Origin: an uncultured Actinomycetes bacterium
Lineage (GTDB): Bacteria; Actinomycetota; Actinomycetes; Nanopelagicales; Nanopelagicaceae
Direction: 5' to 3'
Assembly: GCA_903850565.1 (NCBI GenBank)
Contig: CAINLV010000011.1
Location: forward strand, 1 to 41,940
DNA: 41,940 nucleotides
The notes below the pieces were generated by a model. It was not told the DNA's origin, did no database searches, and saw only the letters and a list, made by a program, of their open reading frames with translations. How positions within the stretch are numbered: position 1 is the stretch's first letter; every line of letters starts with the position of its first letter. This document shows positions 7,746-17,182 of the stretch, one piece after another. The translations under genes and the position numbers were made by a program.

Positions 7746-8975
7746 GTGCGAATCATTGAAATAGAGCAACTGAAGAAGGTCCTGCAGGCCCTGCCTGATA
7801 ATCCCCGCATCGTGGTCTCTGGCAACTTTGCACCACCAATGACCCTGCTGGGCATATTGGATTCGGTACTGCCGACCTATCGGTTGCATATGCTCAATGC
7901 CCAACCTGGAATTCCGGATCGCGAAGGCGTGACCCACGAATCCGCCTTTATCGGTGCTGGAATGCGAAAGTCCAGTCGGTTGGATTATGTGCCATCGCGG
8001 TTGAGCCTCTTGCCCGTCTTACTTCGGGATCACCTGCGTCCTGACGTGGTTTTACTGCACACGACAACGCCACGGTTCGACACGGTCTCCTTGGGTATTG
8101 AAGTCAATATATTGCCAGCTGCTATCGAAGCGGTGCGCGCTTATGGCGGGGTGGTTATTGCGCAGGGAAATTCGCAGATGCCTTATACCTATGGGGACTC
8201 GCAGATTTACGATAGCGAAATTGATTTTCTAGTCGAAGTCGATGAACCGCTGAAGATTCATGCTCCGGGCGAACTAAGCGATACTTCGCGCCAGATTGGC
8301 GAACGAATTGCCGCGCTAGTTGAAGATAGTTCCACGTTGCAATTGGGAATTGGCGCAGTGCCAGATGCCGTTTTGGAATTGATGAAAAAGCGCAAAGGCC
8401 TTCGGGTTTGGACCGAAATGTTTAGCGATGGCGTTCTGGACCTACATAAATTGGGTGCGCTGGATGAAGATGTTCCGATCACCGCATCATTTATTTTTGG
8501 TTCGGCGGAGTTGTATGAGTGGCTCCATTTAAATCGCCGGGTACGAATGTTTAGAACCGAGAAAACAAATGACCCTAGCCTGATCGCACGCCAAGCGAAA
8601 ATGACGTCAATTAACGCTGCGTTGCAGGTAGACCTCTTCGATCAAGCAAATGCATCTCGGGTTCGCGGAAAGATTTACTCTGGTTTTGGCGGGTCAACTG
8701 ACTTTATCGTGGGTGCGCTTCACTCCCGCGGCGGACAGTCCTTCATGGCCTTGCCGTCCTGGCATGCAAAGACCAACACCTCAACCATTATTCCGAAGAT
8801 CACCGAAGCGGTTACTTCCTTTCAACATTCTTATGTTGTTACCGAAAATGGCGTTGCGCCATGCTTTGGTCATTCCGAATTCGATCAAGCCGCCAACATC
8901 ATTCAGTATGCTGCGCATCCCGATGCTCGCGAAGAGCTGTGGGATGCTGCGATCAAAATGGGCTTGGCGCTCTAA
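7746..8975 (+). CDS. Acetyl-CoA hydrolase/transferase family protein (4-hydroxybutyrate-type CoA-transferase)
   Basis: This 409-residue protein has the two-domain layout of family I CoA-transferases of the Cat1/4-hydroxybutyrate CoA-transferase group. Visible blocks are GIGAVPDAVLE, the active-site region RVWTEMFSDGVLDL with the catalytic Glu, SGFGGSTDFIVGA and FMALPSW. These enzymes move CoA between acetyl-CoA and a short carboxylic acid through a glutamyl-CoA intermediate; the substrate cannot be read from sequence. The start is GTG 7746, with AGGA ten bases upstream. Its stop overlaps by four bases the stop of the convergent reductase gene, so there is no room for a terminator between them. 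Confidence 0.85.
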   Translation: MRIIEIEQLKKVLQALPDNPRIVVSGNFAPPMTLLGILDSVLPTYRLHMLNAQPGIPDREGVTHESAFIGAGMRKSSRLDYVPSRLSLLPVLLRDHLRPDVVLLHTTTPRFDTVSLGIEVNILPAAIEAVRAYGGVVIAQGNSQMPYTYGDSQIYDSEIDFLVEVDEPLKIHAPGELSDTSRQIGERIAALVEDSSTLQLGIGAVPDAVLELMKKRKGLRVWTEMFSDGVLDLHKLGALDEDVPITASFIFGSAELYEWLHLNRRVRMFRTEKTNDPSLIARQAKMTSINAALQVDLFDQANASRVRGKIYSGFGGSTDFIVGALHSRGGQSFMALPSWHAKTNTSTIIPKITEAVTSFQHSYVVTENGVAPCFGHSEFDQAANIIQYAAHPDAREELWDAAIKMGLAL

Positions 8976-10612
8976 CTAGCCGGTAGAAGTGCTGCTGGTG
9001 AATGGCTCCAGGTTAAATAGCCACCATCAATGTGTCGGGCGTTAAAGCCCAAGTCATTGAGTAACAAGGTCGCGGTATGTGCGCGTTGTCCAACCTGACA
9101 GAGAACTAAAACATTCTTGTTGGTTATTTCGGTAAAGCGCTCACGGATGGAATCAAGTGGCATATTAATTGCCCCGGCGATAGATCCTTTGGCGAACTCC
9201 GATTCAGTGCGAACATCAAGCACCTGGTAGCCGTTGGCTACATAAGCGATGATCTCGTGCCACTGCAGTGTGCTGGTCAATTTAGAGATTCGGTTTTCGG
9301 CGATATAGCCCAGCATATTTACTGGGTCTTTTGCCGAACCAAATGGTGGGGCATAGGAAAGTTCTAGGTCCGCTAGCTGTGGTGCGGTGAGGCCGGAACG
9401 AATCGCTGTTGCCAATACATCAATCCGCTTGTCGATCCCCTCTTTGCCAATTCCCTGAGCACCAAGAATTTGCAGAGTGTTGGGATCGAAGATCATCTTC
9501 AAGGTCATCGCCTGTGCCCCGGGGTAGTAACCCGCATGGGAACTTGGGTGGGTATGAATAATCTCGAAAGCTCGGCCGGCTGCGGTGAGTCTCTTTTCAT
9601 TCCAACCGGTGGTTGCAATAGTCAGATCAAAGACTTTAACGATCGCAGTTCCAATGGTGTCTACCATCCGAGTCTGTCGACCATAAATGTGGTCAGCAAC
9701 AATTCGGCCATGGCGGTTAGCTAAATTAGCCAGCGGAACTAATGAGGCGCTGCCATCAAGGGCATCCCTCTTCTCTGCCGCATCGCCAATGGCGTAGATA
9801 CTTAAATCGCTGGTCTGATTGTGTTCATTGGTGGCGATACCACCCCTGGTTCCAATGGTTAGCCCGGCGGCCTTTGCTAAATCGGTATCGGGTCGAACGC
9901 CAATAGCAGCAATAACCAGATCTGCCGCAATCCGTCGGCCGTCCTTGAGAAGAACGTCGGAAGGCGTAATTTCAGTTGCACTGGAATTTAAATACACCAG
10001 CGCACCATGACTTCGAACTTCATCTGCAACCAACGTAGCCATTTCCGTATCCAGCGGCGCTAGCAATTGATCCGATGCTTCCACGATGGTGGTCTTAATA
10101 CCGCGGTGAACTAGGTTCTCGGCAATTTCCAACCCAATAAATCCGCCACCAATTACGAGAACACTTTTGGGAGTGGCATCAACAGCGCTGGTCATTTTCT
10201 CTACATCTTCAACGGTCCGAAGCGTGTAGGCCAATTCAATTCCAGGAATGGGAGGAAGGATGGGTTTCGCGCCGGGACTTAAAATTAAATTGTCGTAGCT
10301 CAGTTGGTATTCGGAGTTGTCCGAAAGTTTTTTCACCGTGACAGTTTTGGCTTGCGCGTCCACTGACATGACTTCAGAGAGAATTCGAACATCCAGACGA
10401 AACCGGTTAAATAAACTGGTGGGTGTTTGGAGCAATAGATCTGCCTCATTTTCAATGACTCCCCCTACGTAATAGGGCAAACCACAGTTGGCGTAGGAAA
10501 CATGACCGCTTCGCTCTAGGACAATGATCTCCGAAGAATCATCAAGCCTTCGAAGTCGAGTAGCCGCAGACATTCCGCCGGCAACTCCACCGACAATTAC
10601 AATTCGTTTCAA
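8972..10612 (-). CDS. CoA-disulfide reductase–rhodanese fusion (CoADR-RHD)
   Basis: The 546 residues hold an FAD-binding motif GGVAGG (8–13), the active-site Cys43 in SYANCGLPYYVGG, an NAD-binding GGGFIGLEIAE block near 155–165 and a C-terminal rhodanese domain (about 450–546) with DVRTESEF and catalytic Cys505 in CQVGQRAH. Such fusions reduce CoA disulfide or CoA persulfide with NAD(P)H and handle sulfane sulfur in the cytoplasm. A CstR-like persulfide-sensing repressor gene lies 38 bp upstream on the same strand and is probably cotranscribed, which supports a role in reactive-sulfur detoxification. All key residues are present. Confidence 0.92.
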   Translation of the reverse strand: MKRIVIVGGVAGGMSAATRLRRLDDSSEIIVLERSGHVSYANCGLPYYVGGVIENEADLLLQTPTSLFNRFRLDVRILSEVMSVDAQAKTVTVKKLSDNSEYQLSYDNLILSPGAKPILPPIPGIELAYTLRTVEDVEKMTSAVDATPKSVLVIGGGFIGLEIAENLVHRGIKTTIVEASDQLLAPLDTEMATLVADEVRSHGALVYLNSSATEITPSDVLLKDGRRIAADLVIAAIGVRPDTDLAKAAGLTIGTRGGIATNEHNQTSDLSIYAIGDAAEKRDALDGSASLVPLANLANRHGRIVADHIYGRQTRMVDTIGTAIVKVFDLTIATTGWNEKRLTAAGRAFEIIHTHPSSHAGYYPGAQAMTLKMIFDPNTLQILGAQGIGKEGIDKRIDVLATAIRSGLTAPQLADLELSYAPPFGSAKDPVNMLGYIAENRISKLTSTLQWHEIIAYVANGYQVLDVRTESEFAKGSIAGAINMPLDSIRERFTEITNKNVLVLCQVGQRAHTATLLLNDLGFNARHIDGGYLTWSHSPAALLPAS

Positions 10613-10650
10613 TTAATTCAACGTCCATATTCTGTTGTCTTGCAAAGTTG

Positions 10651-10950
10651 TTATGCGAAGATCAGCAACAATTTCTCTAATTGTGCTTTCACTTCTGCGC
10701 CGTTGGCTTTATCTTCGGCAACACATTCCTGCATGCTGGCCGAGATTAGGTTCAGCGCTGCGATATTGATCGCCTTACTAGCTGCACCCATTTGGGTGAC
10801 AATGTCATTGCAAGGTCGGTCTTCTTCCAGCATTCGAATAACTGCGCCCAATTGACCATTGGCCCGCTTCAAACGCTTAAGAATCAACGCCTTACTTTCC
10901 TGGTCTTCAAGGACATGAGAAAGCGATTTCGTGGGGGTGGACTTTGCCAT
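10651..10950 (-). CDS. CsoR/CstR-family repressor, persulfide-sensor type
   Basis: This 99-residue all-helical protein of the DUF156 (CsoR/RcnR/FrmR/CstR) family has Cys47 (RPCNDIVTQ) and Cys76 (ASMQECV). The His of copper-binding CsoR, four residues before the second Cys, is Ser72 here. The Cys–Cys pair without that His is the CstR pattern, which senses persulfides and polysulfides rather than Cu(I). The neighbouring rhodanese–CoADR gene agrees with sulfur sensing. AAGGAG lies before the ATG. A perfect palindrome in its promoter spacer (10987–11002) is the likely autoregulatory operator. The family is certain; the CstR subtype is inferred. Confidence 0.88.
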   Translation of the reverse strand: MAKSTPTKSLSHVLEDQESKALILKRLKRANGQLGAVIRMLEEDRPCNDIVTQMGAASKAINIAALNLISASMQECVAEDKANGAEVKAQLEKLLLIFA

Positions 10951-10978
10951 GTTCGTCTCCTTGCGCCGTGGTGTACGT

Positions 10979-11007
10979 AGTAAAGCATACCCCTAGGGGT
11001 ATATCAA
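10979..11007 (-). promoter_or_regulatory. Promoter with CsoR/CstR operator in the spacer
   Basis: On the minus strand TTGATA (11007–11002) and TTTACT (10984–10979) are separated by 17 bp. A perfect palindrome ATACCCCTAGGGGTAT (10987–11002) fills the spacer. It has the TACCCC–GGGGTA form of CsoR-family operators, so bound repressor should block polymerase. It would control the repressor and the CoADR–rhodanese gene. Confidence 0.85.
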
Positions 11008-11008
11008 A

Positions 11009-12463
11009 TCAAATGTAAAACGGCTCTAATTGCTTTGCTAATGCGCCATCCACCATCGCGTGAACGGCTGTGCCTTCGGGTAAATAGTTCTCGGTAAAGA
11101 TCTCCCCGCGTTGATGAATGGCCGAAACCAAGTCACCGCGACTGAACGGGATAACCGTCCTGATCTCTACCCTCGGCCGAGGAAGTGAGCCCTCAATGGC
11201 TTTTACTAGCGTTTCTATGCCAAAGCCAGTTCTGGCCGAGAAGGCATAGGCGTTGGATTCACTTCGAAGGATCTGCATAACAACTTCGGGGGCGGCGATA
11301 TCGGCCTTATTGACCGCGATTATTTCCAGGATATCTCCCCCACCAATATCGTTGATGACTTCCCGTACCGCACGAATTTGCTCCATGGGGTCAGGGTGAG
11401 ATCCATCAACGACGTGGACAATGACATCGGCGCCAGCGACTTCTTCCAGCGTGGATTTGAATGCCTCCACCAACTGGTGCGGAAGGTGTCGGACAAAGCC
11501 AACGGTATCCACCAAGGTATACACGCGACCATCTTCGGTTCCGGTCTTTCGAACGGTGGGATCTAGCGTGGCGAAGAGGGCGTTCTCCACCAGAACACCA
11601 GCGTTGGTGAGCCGGTTCATTAGCGATGACTTACCCGCGTTGGTGTAGCCGGCGATAGCAACCGAAGGAATCCCGTGACGGCTTCGGTCCTGGCGCTTGG
11701 TATCCCGCGCAACCTTCATCTCTTTTATCTCTTTGCGAAGTTTTGCCATCTTGTCGTTGATGCGGCGGCGATCAGTTTCAATCTTGGTTTCACCCGGTCC
11801 ACGTCCACCAATTCCACCAGCTTGTCGTGACAGTGAATCACCCCAACCACGAAGGCGCGGAAGGAGGTAAGTCATCTGAGCTAGCTCGACTTGGGCCTTT
11901 CCCTCACGGCTTTTGGCATGCTGGGCAAAGATATCCAGGATCAGCGCGGTTCGATCAATTACTTTTACTTTTACTTTTTGCTCCAGCGTCCGAAGTTGTG
12001 CCGGTGAAAGTTCACCATCGCAGACCACCGTATCTGCGCCGGTGGATTTAACAATTTCTAGAAGTTCGGTGACTTTTCCAGAACCAATGAATGTCGCGGG
12101 GTCGGGCTTATCTCTGCGTTGAATAATGGCATCCATTACTTCAGAGCCAGCGGTTTCGGCGAGCGCGGCCAACTCCTTCATGGAGTTTTCGGCATCCAGC
12201 GCGGTGCCTTCGGTCCACACCCCTACTAGGACAACTTTCTCCAAAAGTAACTGGCGATATTCGGCATCGGAAATATCTTGAAGTTCGGTGGAAAGGCCAG
12301 CTACGCGACGAAGTGCGTGGCGATCCTGTAGATCTGCTTGGTGGGATTCATAGTGGGCTTGATCTTCTTCGGCGGCGTCAAATTGCGCGGCGACTCTGGC
12401 TGATTCGTTAATGAGCTGTTCAATGTCGAAATCTTTATTACTCAAAATAAGCGTCCACTTCAT
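11009..12463 (-). CDS. hflX: GTPase HflX
   Basis: The 484 residues show the HflX layout: an N-terminal domain (to about 200), a linker with the Gly-rich GGIGGRGPGETKIETDRRRI block and coiled region, and a TRAFAC G domain with G1 GYTNAGKSS (272–280), G3 DTVGF (319–323) and G4 NKAD. HflX binds the 50S subunit and splits or rescues stalled ribosomes. The ATG at 12463 overlaps the end of dapF by 26 bp; a TTG seven codons further on is an alternative. It is the last gene of the miaB–miaA–dapF–hflX operon. Confidence 0.95.
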   Translation of the reverse strand: MKWTLILSNKDFDIEQLINESARVAAQFDAAEEDQAHYESHQADLQDRHALRRVAGLSTELQDISDAEYRQLLLEKVVLVGVWTEGTALDAENSMKELAALAETAGSEVMDAIIQRRDKPDPATFIGSGKVTELLEIVKSTGADTVVCDGELSPAQLRTLEQKVKVKVIDRTALILDIFAQHAKSREGKAQVELAQMTYLLPRLRGWGDSLSRQAGGIGGRGPGETKIETDRRRINDKMAKLRKEIKEMKVARDTKRQDRSRHGIPSVAIAGYTNAGKSSLMNRLTNAGVLVENALFATLDPTVRKTGTEDGRVYTLVDTVGFVRHLPHQLVEAFKSTLEEVAGADVIVHVVDGSHPDPMEQIRAVREVINDIGGGDILEIIAVNKADIAAPEVVMQILRSESNAYAFSARTGFGIETLVKAIEGSLPRPRVEIRTVIPFSRGDLVSAIHQRGEIFTENYLPEGTAVHAMVDGALAKQLEPFYI

Positions 12464-13232
12464 AATCTTTAATTAGCACGGCTGGTCCAGTTAAGGTGGC
12501 ATTGGAATGGGCATCTAACTCTACTTTTAATCTGCCGCCAGGAGGATTGATATACCAAGTGGCTGGAAGTCGCATTCCCTTTTTCAAGGTCGCTGCTAAG
12601 GCAACCGCGCAGGTTCCAGTTCCGCACGACTTAGTTTCGCCAACGCCGCGTTCGTGAACCCGCATCTTAAGTTCACCATCTGCCTGGAATTGAACGAATT
12701 CCACATTCACACCTTCGGGGTATTCATCCTCTGGTTCTACTTGTGGAATTGTTTTCAAATCTCCGATTTGATCCACGTCGTCAACAAATACGACAGCATG
12801 CGGATTGCCTACATTGATGTTGTAACCGCTCCAGGTATGACCATTGGCCGTTGCCGAAATTTCGCCGTAGATTTCTTCCACTTTGCCCATGTTGACGGAG
12901 ATGTCCTCCACGTCAGGAACGGCCAAATAACGCATTCCGGCGCGGGTGTTGATCGGGAATATTCCAGATGGTTGGTGGCCACGTTCCACCAGGTATCGCG
13001 CCATGACTCGGATTCCATTTCCGCACATCTCTGCGGTGGATCCGTCCCCGTTTCGGTAATCCATAAACCACTTGCCATTGTCTTTACCGATTCGAATGAT
13101 GCCATCCGCGCCGATTCCGGTTTGGCGATTACACATTCGTTGAATCTGGGTAGCGGTGATCGTTAGTTCGTTTTCCGGGTCGAAGAAGAGCAAGAAATCG
13201 TTCTCGGTCCCGTGTCCGTAAGTGGCGATCAT
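12438..13232 (-). CDS. dapF: Diaminopimelate epimerase DapF
   Basis: DapF converts LL- to meso-diaminopimelate for lysine and peptidoglycan. From Met 13232 the protein has 264 residues, with GTENDFLLF at the N-terminus and the two active-site cysteines Cys70 (EMCGNG) and Cys203 (KSCGTGTC). A longer frame reaches 13295, but the ATG at 13232 overlaps the miaA stop as ATGA and fits the family N-terminus, so coupled translation from 13232 is preferred. dapA, an earlier step of the pathway, lies at 38.3 kb. Confidence 0.95.
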   Translation of the reverse strand: MIATYGHGTENDFLLFFDPENELTITATQIQRMCNRQTGIGADGIIRIGKDNGKWFMDYRNGDGSTAEMCGNGIRVMARYLVERGHQPSGIFPINTRAGMRYLAVPDVEDISVNMGKVEEIYGEISATANGHTWSGYNINVGNPHAVVFVDDVDQIGDLKTIPQVEPEDEYPEGVNVEFVQFQADGELKMRVHERGVGETKSCGTGTCAVALAATLKKGMRLPATWYINPPGGRLKVELDAHSNATLTGPAVLIKDYEVDAYFE

Positions 13233-14140
13233 GCTTTGATAATAGACGCTAGGACCTGCTCTAGGTGTGCTGAAGTGGGGGCAGGAGCCAGCCATTGAAT
13301 CCGTTGATCTCGATTAAACCAAGTTTCCTGGCGACGGGCGTACTGACGCGTGGTTACCTTAGTTTCGGCCTTCGCTTCGGTTTCGGAAAGTAGGCCGTGC
13401 TTCATCTTGATAATTTGCGCATAACCCAGCGCCGCCTGAGCGGTCTTACCTTCCAGCAGACCTTGGCCGATCAAGGTTTCGGTTTCGGCAACGATTCCCT
13501 GCGACCACATCCGCTCCACCCGAGCATCGATCCGCTCATCTAGGCGAGCCCGGTCGGTTGCCAAGCCAAATTGATACGCCTGCGGATACCTGGTGGAATC
13601 TTGACGAGGCAAATTGGCGGTGAAGGGTTTGCCGGTAATTTCGATGACTTCTAACGCCCGAACCACACGGCGAACATTCTCTTTTGGGATAGCCAACGCA
13701 GCTGCCGGATCCAAACCAGCCAACCGTTGGTGCATGGCCGCCCCACCGATTTCATCTGCTTCGGCGGCAAGTCTGGCGCGGATTTCTGGGTCGGTATCTG
13801 GGAAATTGAGGTCATCTAAAATTGCTTTGATATAAAGGCCGGTTCCACCAACGACAATTGTTGGCACTTCTGATTCCAAAAGTTGATCCACCAAATTACG
13901 AGCATGTTCTTGATACCAGGCGACGGTCACATCGGTTTTCACATTCACCAGATCCAGCATGTGATGTGGGATGCCATGTCGTTCTTCAACAGACAATTTT
14001 GCGGTGCCAATGTCCATCCCTTTATAGAGTTGCATCGAATCGGCGTTAATGATCTGTCCACCAAGTCGTTCCGCGACGGCAACGGCCAGGTCGCTCTTTC
14101 CAGTTGCAGTGGCTCCCCCGATAACAATCAAATGGGACAT
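13229..14140 (-). CDS. miaA: tRNA dimethylallyltransferase MiaA
   Basis: MiaA adds a dimethylallyl group to A37 of tRNAs reading U-starting codons. The 303 residues begin with the P-loop GGATATGKSD (8–17), followed by INADSMQLYKGMDIGTAK and GGTGLYIKAI, all typical of the family. It starts three bases after the miaB stop and ends in an ATGA overlap with dapF. MiaB then methylthiolates the same base, so the pair is functional as well as cotranscribed. Confidence 0.96.
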   Translation of the reverse strand: MSHLIVIGGATATGKSDLAVAVAERLGGQIINADSMQLYKGMDIGTAKLSVEERHGIPHHMLDLVNVKTDVTVAWYQEHARNLVDQLLESEVPTIVVGGTGLYIKAILDDLNFPDTDPEIRARLAAEADEIGGAAMHQRLAGLDPAAALAIPKENVRRVVRALEVIEITGKPFTANLPRQDSTRYPQAYQFGLATDRARLDERIDARVERMWSQGIVAETETLIGQGLLEGKTAQAALGYAQIIKMKHGLLSETEAKAETKVTTRQYARRQETWFNRDQRIQWLAPAPTSAHLEQVLASIIKA

Positions 14141-14143
14141 GAA

Positions 14144-15637
14144 TTAATTATTCATTTTCAGTTTAAGCGTAGCCAGAGTTGGCATCCCGATCATGATCGG
14201 TTCCGGTCCTAGTTCTTTGGTGCGTGCTTCGTGCGCGTCGCCACCAACGGTTTTTCGAACCGCAACTGGCAAGCCATCGGCGATAAGAAAGTTGGGAGTC
14301 GCAGTCGTGATCAAGGCTGTCACTACATCTCCTGGCCGAGGAGAGTTCTTTGCTTCTACATTGAAATGCACCAAGCGAAAATCCGGAGTCTTCCCGTTCA
14401 TTCGGCTTCGCTCTTGATCGTGGCGACCTTCGTGATCAACCACCATAACTTCTTGCATTGTTCCGACCAATTTTTCCTGAACATTTCCAGCAACCTTTTG
14501 TTGCAGTGCATGAAGTGCGGTGTAGCGCTCTTTCATCACTTCATCAGAAATTTGATCGGGCATGGTGGCAGCTGGCGTTCCAGGTCGACGCGAATATTGG
14601 AAGGTATAAGCGGCCAAGAATTGGGCTTCTTCCACGGTATCCATAGTGGCTTTGAAATCTTCATCCGTTTCACCAGGGAAACCCACGATAATGTCGGTGG
14701 TAATAGAAGAATGCGGCATCGCGTTTCGGACTTTTTCGATGATTCCTAAATAGCGGTCTCTGCGATATGACCGGCGCATCGCCTGCAAGATGCGATCTGA
14801 TCCAGATTGCAACGGCATGTGCAGGTGGGGCATGACATTTGGAGTTTGCGCCATCGCCTCAATTACATCATCGGTGAAATCCCGCGGATGTGGCGACATG
14901 AATCGGATTCGCTCCAGGCCATCCACTTTTCCGCAATCGCGAAGGATCTTGGCAAAGGCACCTCGGTCCCCAAAATCCACGCCATAGGCATTTACATTTT
15001 GACCCAACAAGGTAATCTCAATTACGCCTTGATCAACCAGTGCCCTTACTTCACGCAAGATATCTTCAGCAGGTCTGTCTTTCTCAATTCCCCGAAGTGA
15101 AGGCACAATGCAGAAGGTGCAGGTGTTGTTGCAACCCACCGAAACTGATACCCATGCGCTAAATGCCGAGTGCCTTCGCGCCGGAAGGGTGGAAGGAAAA
15201 TGCTCCAGGGACTCTTTAATTTCGACTTGGGACTCTTCTTCGATCCGGGCTCGTTCTAGAAGAGCTGGCAATGAGCCGATGTTATGAGTCCCAAAGACCA
15301 CATCCACATAGGGAGCCCGTTTAACGATGGAGTCCTGATCCTTTTGGGCCATGCAGCCACCGACCGCGATCTGGAAATTGGGATCCGCCTTCTTGCGTGG
15401 AGCTAAAAATGAAAGATTTCCATAGAGTTTATTGTCGGCATTTTCGCGGACGGCGCAGGTATTAAAGACCACCAAGTCCGGATTAGAGTTCTCCAGCGCC
15501 TGCACCCAGCCAGCATCCAGAAGCAGACCTGTGATCCGTTCGGTGTCATGAACATTCATCTGGCAGCCATAAGTCTCCACCACAAAGGAACGAGGCGTCC
15601 GAGTATCAGGCGCGGCAGGGCTGGATGTGATTGGCAC
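14144..15637 (-). CDS. miaB: tRNA-2-methylthio-N6-dimethylallyladenosine synthase MiaB
   Basis: This radical-SAM methylthiotransferase has 497 residues. The N-terminal cluster cysteines are Cys25 (YGCQMN), Cys61 (NTCAVRENA) and Cys95 (GGCMAQ). The radical-SAM motif is Cys169-x3-Cys173-x2-Cys176 ([12 protein letters not shown]), and a TRAM domain occupies the last 80 or so residues. It acts on tRNA A37 after MiaA. The start is GTG 15637; a TATCCT −10 box six bases upstream suggests a leaderless mRNA. It heads the miaB–miaA–dapF–hflX operon. In many actinobacteria recX is close upstream; here the fibre locus lies between them. Confidence 0.96.
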   Translation of the reverse strand: MPITSSPAAPDTRTPRSFVVETYGCQMNVHDTERITGLLLDAGWVQALENSNPDLVVFNTCAVRENADNKLYGNLSFLAPRKKADPNFQIAVGGCMAQKDQDSIVKRAPYVDVVFGTHNIGSLPALLERARIEEESQVEIKESLEHFPSTLPARRHSAFSAWVSVSVGCNNTCTFCIVPSLRGIEKDRPAEDILREVRALVDQGVIEITLLGQNVNAYGVDFGDRGAFAKILRDCGKVDGLERIRFMSPHPRDFTDDVIEAMAQTPNVMPHLHMPLQSGSDRILQAMRRSYRRDRYLGIIEKVRNAMPHSSITTDIIVGFPGETDEDFKATMDTVEEAQFLAAYTFQYSRRPGTPAATMPDQISDEVMKERYTALHALQQKVAGNVQEKLVGTMQEVMVVDHEGRHDQERSRMNGKTPDFRLVHFNVEAKNSPRPGDVVTALITTATPNFLIADGLPVAVRKTVGGDAHEARTKELGPEPIMIGMPTLATLKLKMNN

Positions 15638-15643
15638 AGGTTA

Positions 15644-15674
15644 AGGATAGTGGCGGGTGAAAATCACGCCCAAT
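15644..15674 (-). promoter_or_regulatory. Putative miaB promoter giving a leaderless transcript
   Basis: On the minus strand TATCCT (15649–15644) stands six bases before the GTG start. TTGGGC (15674–15669) could be a −35 element, with a long 19-bp spacer. The position puts the transcription start at or next to the GTG, so no leader remains. Confidence 0.45.
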
Positions 15675-15679
15675 TAAGA

Positions 15680-16213
15680 CTAAGAGTTGGTTGTTGTGGC
15701 TGTATTTAGTTGCGCGGTTCCTACAGACACTCCCACGACGGTTGTAATGGTGTTGGCGCTGCTGATCACTTGGAAAGCAATTCGAGTCCCTGCTGGAATG
15801 GAAACTGTAATTGTTTGAGACAAGGCGGCCACTGCCGCGACAAGGGTTCCAGTTCCACAGGTCGCTTTTGCTGAGAATGCTCCTGTTGCTCCGGTGCAGT
15901 AATCAAGATTGGAAATGCTAGTAATGCTGGACAAAGTAACGGTCACTTTGGCTACCCCAATGGTTCCAAAATTTTGAACAAAGAAGTTAGAAAATCTTGT
16001 TGGTACGGTTCCGCCCGTAGTTCGTGAAAGTGTTCCAATATTTTGTGTCCCAGCCGTTGCAGTCACTTCAGTACGAAAATTTCCTACAGAAATATTCTGT
16101 GCGGCATTGCTGGCCCTGGCTGCCAAACTTGCAGATGCCAAATCGAGGCACACTGGCAATACATAAAGTATTACCAGTAGAGCCCCGATCCGACGTAACC
16201 GAGTTTGGTTCAT
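15680..16213 (-). CDS. Small secreted protein of the TasA-like locus (cassette 2 end)
   Basis: A 177-residue protein with a basic start (MNQTRLRRIG), a hydrophobic segment (about 10–30) and a Ser/Thr-rich, beta-prone mature part. SNAAQNISVGNFRTEV mirrors the N-terminal strand of the TasA-like neighbours, and the tail TATTTNS matches theirs. A cysteine pair (YC-x11-TC) recurs in all eight secreted proteins of the locus. It has the same length as the protein at 19472–20005, which occupies the same last place in the other cassette. It begins 18 bp after the 295-residue protein and is probably cotranscribed. A minor or tip subunit is a guess. Confidence 0.75.
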   Translation of the reverse strand: MNQTRLRRIGALLVILYVLPVCLDLASASLAARASNAAQNISVGNFRTEVTATAGTQNIGTLSRTTGGTVPTRFSNFFVQNFGTIGVAKVTVTLSSITSISNLDYCTGATGAFSAKATCGTGTLVAAVAALSQTITVSIPAGTRIAFQVISSANTITTVVGVSVGTAQLNTATTTNS

Positions 16214-16231
16214 TTTGTTTTTCTTGGGGTA

Positions 16232-17119
16232 TTAACTGTTCGTGGTGGTTCCTGTTACCTGTGCCTCAGTAAAGGTCCAGACGATGGAGCCTGTCGCACC
16301 TTGGAGGGTAGTGGCTGGCAAGACACCGTTAGCAGTTGTTTCAGCTAAAGTGTTTGGAAGGTTCATTGAGATCTTGAGGTGAGAAACTCCGCCGGCAGTT
16401 AGGGCCAAGTTCACAGCAGTCAATGTTTGAACGCCGGCCTTGAGAACAGAAGCTGCCGTAGATGCAAGAACTGCATTGGTCGCACCTGAGCAAACTCCGG
16501 TTCCTGCAGTCCACGTTCCGCCAGTACAAGAGGAAATTGTTACCTGGAGACCATTGGTAGCATCTGAAGTCAGGGTGCTAAGTGGTGTAGCGGTTGCTGT
16601 CGAAGTCGCACCTGTTGCTGCACTTGTGACAGTGAATTGAGTTCCCGATGCTGAAGCGATAGTTGCATTAACCAAGTTATAGGCTGGGGCTGTCGCACCA
16701 GTAATCGTCACGGTCTGACCTATAACAAATGAGTTCGCTGCAGTGTATGTAACGGTTCCAGTTAAAGCCGAAATTGCCGTAATGCTCGCTGCAGCCTGAT
16801 TATCAGCAATCTGAAGTGTCATTGATGAACCCACAAGTGATCCGCCATTTGTCACATCTACATAACGGTTCTGGGTGTCGCCAGGCTGGATTGGTCCAAT
16901 TGCAGAGGTGAAGCCATTACCGACGCCAAGTTGAGTGAGTTTTAATGTACCAACCGAGATGTTTTGGGCCGTAGTGTTGAAGGCCGTGGCATTAAGCGAA
17001 GCGAAAACATTGGAACTTACCAATGTCACGCCTCCTATTGCTGCAACGCCAAGAATGGCAACTAGTCCTACTTTTGATGTTAATTTTCCCGCGACAGTAG
17101 TCGCCAATTTTTGTTTCAC
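16232..17119 (-). CDS. TasA/camelysin-like secreted subunit with SipW-type signal peptide
   Basis: This 295-residue protein has a long signal peptide ending GGVTLVSSNVFA (cleavage near 40). The mature start ASLNATAFNTTAQNISVGTLKL and PGDTQNRYVDVTNGG follow the SipW-dependent TasA/camelysin plan of a first strand and a beta-sandwich. An extra beta module with VTYTAANSFVIGQTVTITG (about 111–180) is inserted in the core. After it come a cysteine pair (CTGGTWTAGTGVC) and the tail WTFTEAQVTGTTTNS. The protein is a close paralogue of the one at 21586–22473. The start is GTG after a GGGG Shine-Dalgarno sequence. It probably polymerises on the cell surface (inference). Confidence 0.8.
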   Translation of the reverse strand: MKQKLATTVAGKLTSKVGLVAILGVAAIGGVTLVSSNVFASLNATAFNTTAQNISVGTLKLTQLGVGNGFTSAIGPIQPGDTQNRYVDVTNGGSLVGSSMTLQIADNQAAASITAISALTGTVTYTAANSFVIGQTVTITGATAPAYNLVNATIASASGTQFTVTSAATGATSTATATPLSTLTSDATNGLQVTISSCTGGTWTAGTGVCSGATNAVLASTAASVLKAGVQTLTAVNLALTAGGVSHLKISMNLPNTLAETTANGVLPATTLQGATGSIVWTFTEAQVTGTTTNS

Positions 17120-17182
17120 GTTTGCCCCATTTTTTTTAGTTAGTTGGTTTCGGAGAAGTAATTACTGCTTTCTTACTTTCTT

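Noticed and set aside
12654-13166. 170-codon plus-strand frame inside dapF
   Set aside because: It is antisense to a complete DapF with both catalytic cysteines.
14231-14749. 172-codon plus-strand frame inside miaB
   Set aside because: It is a shadow of miaB, which has all family cysteines in its own frame.
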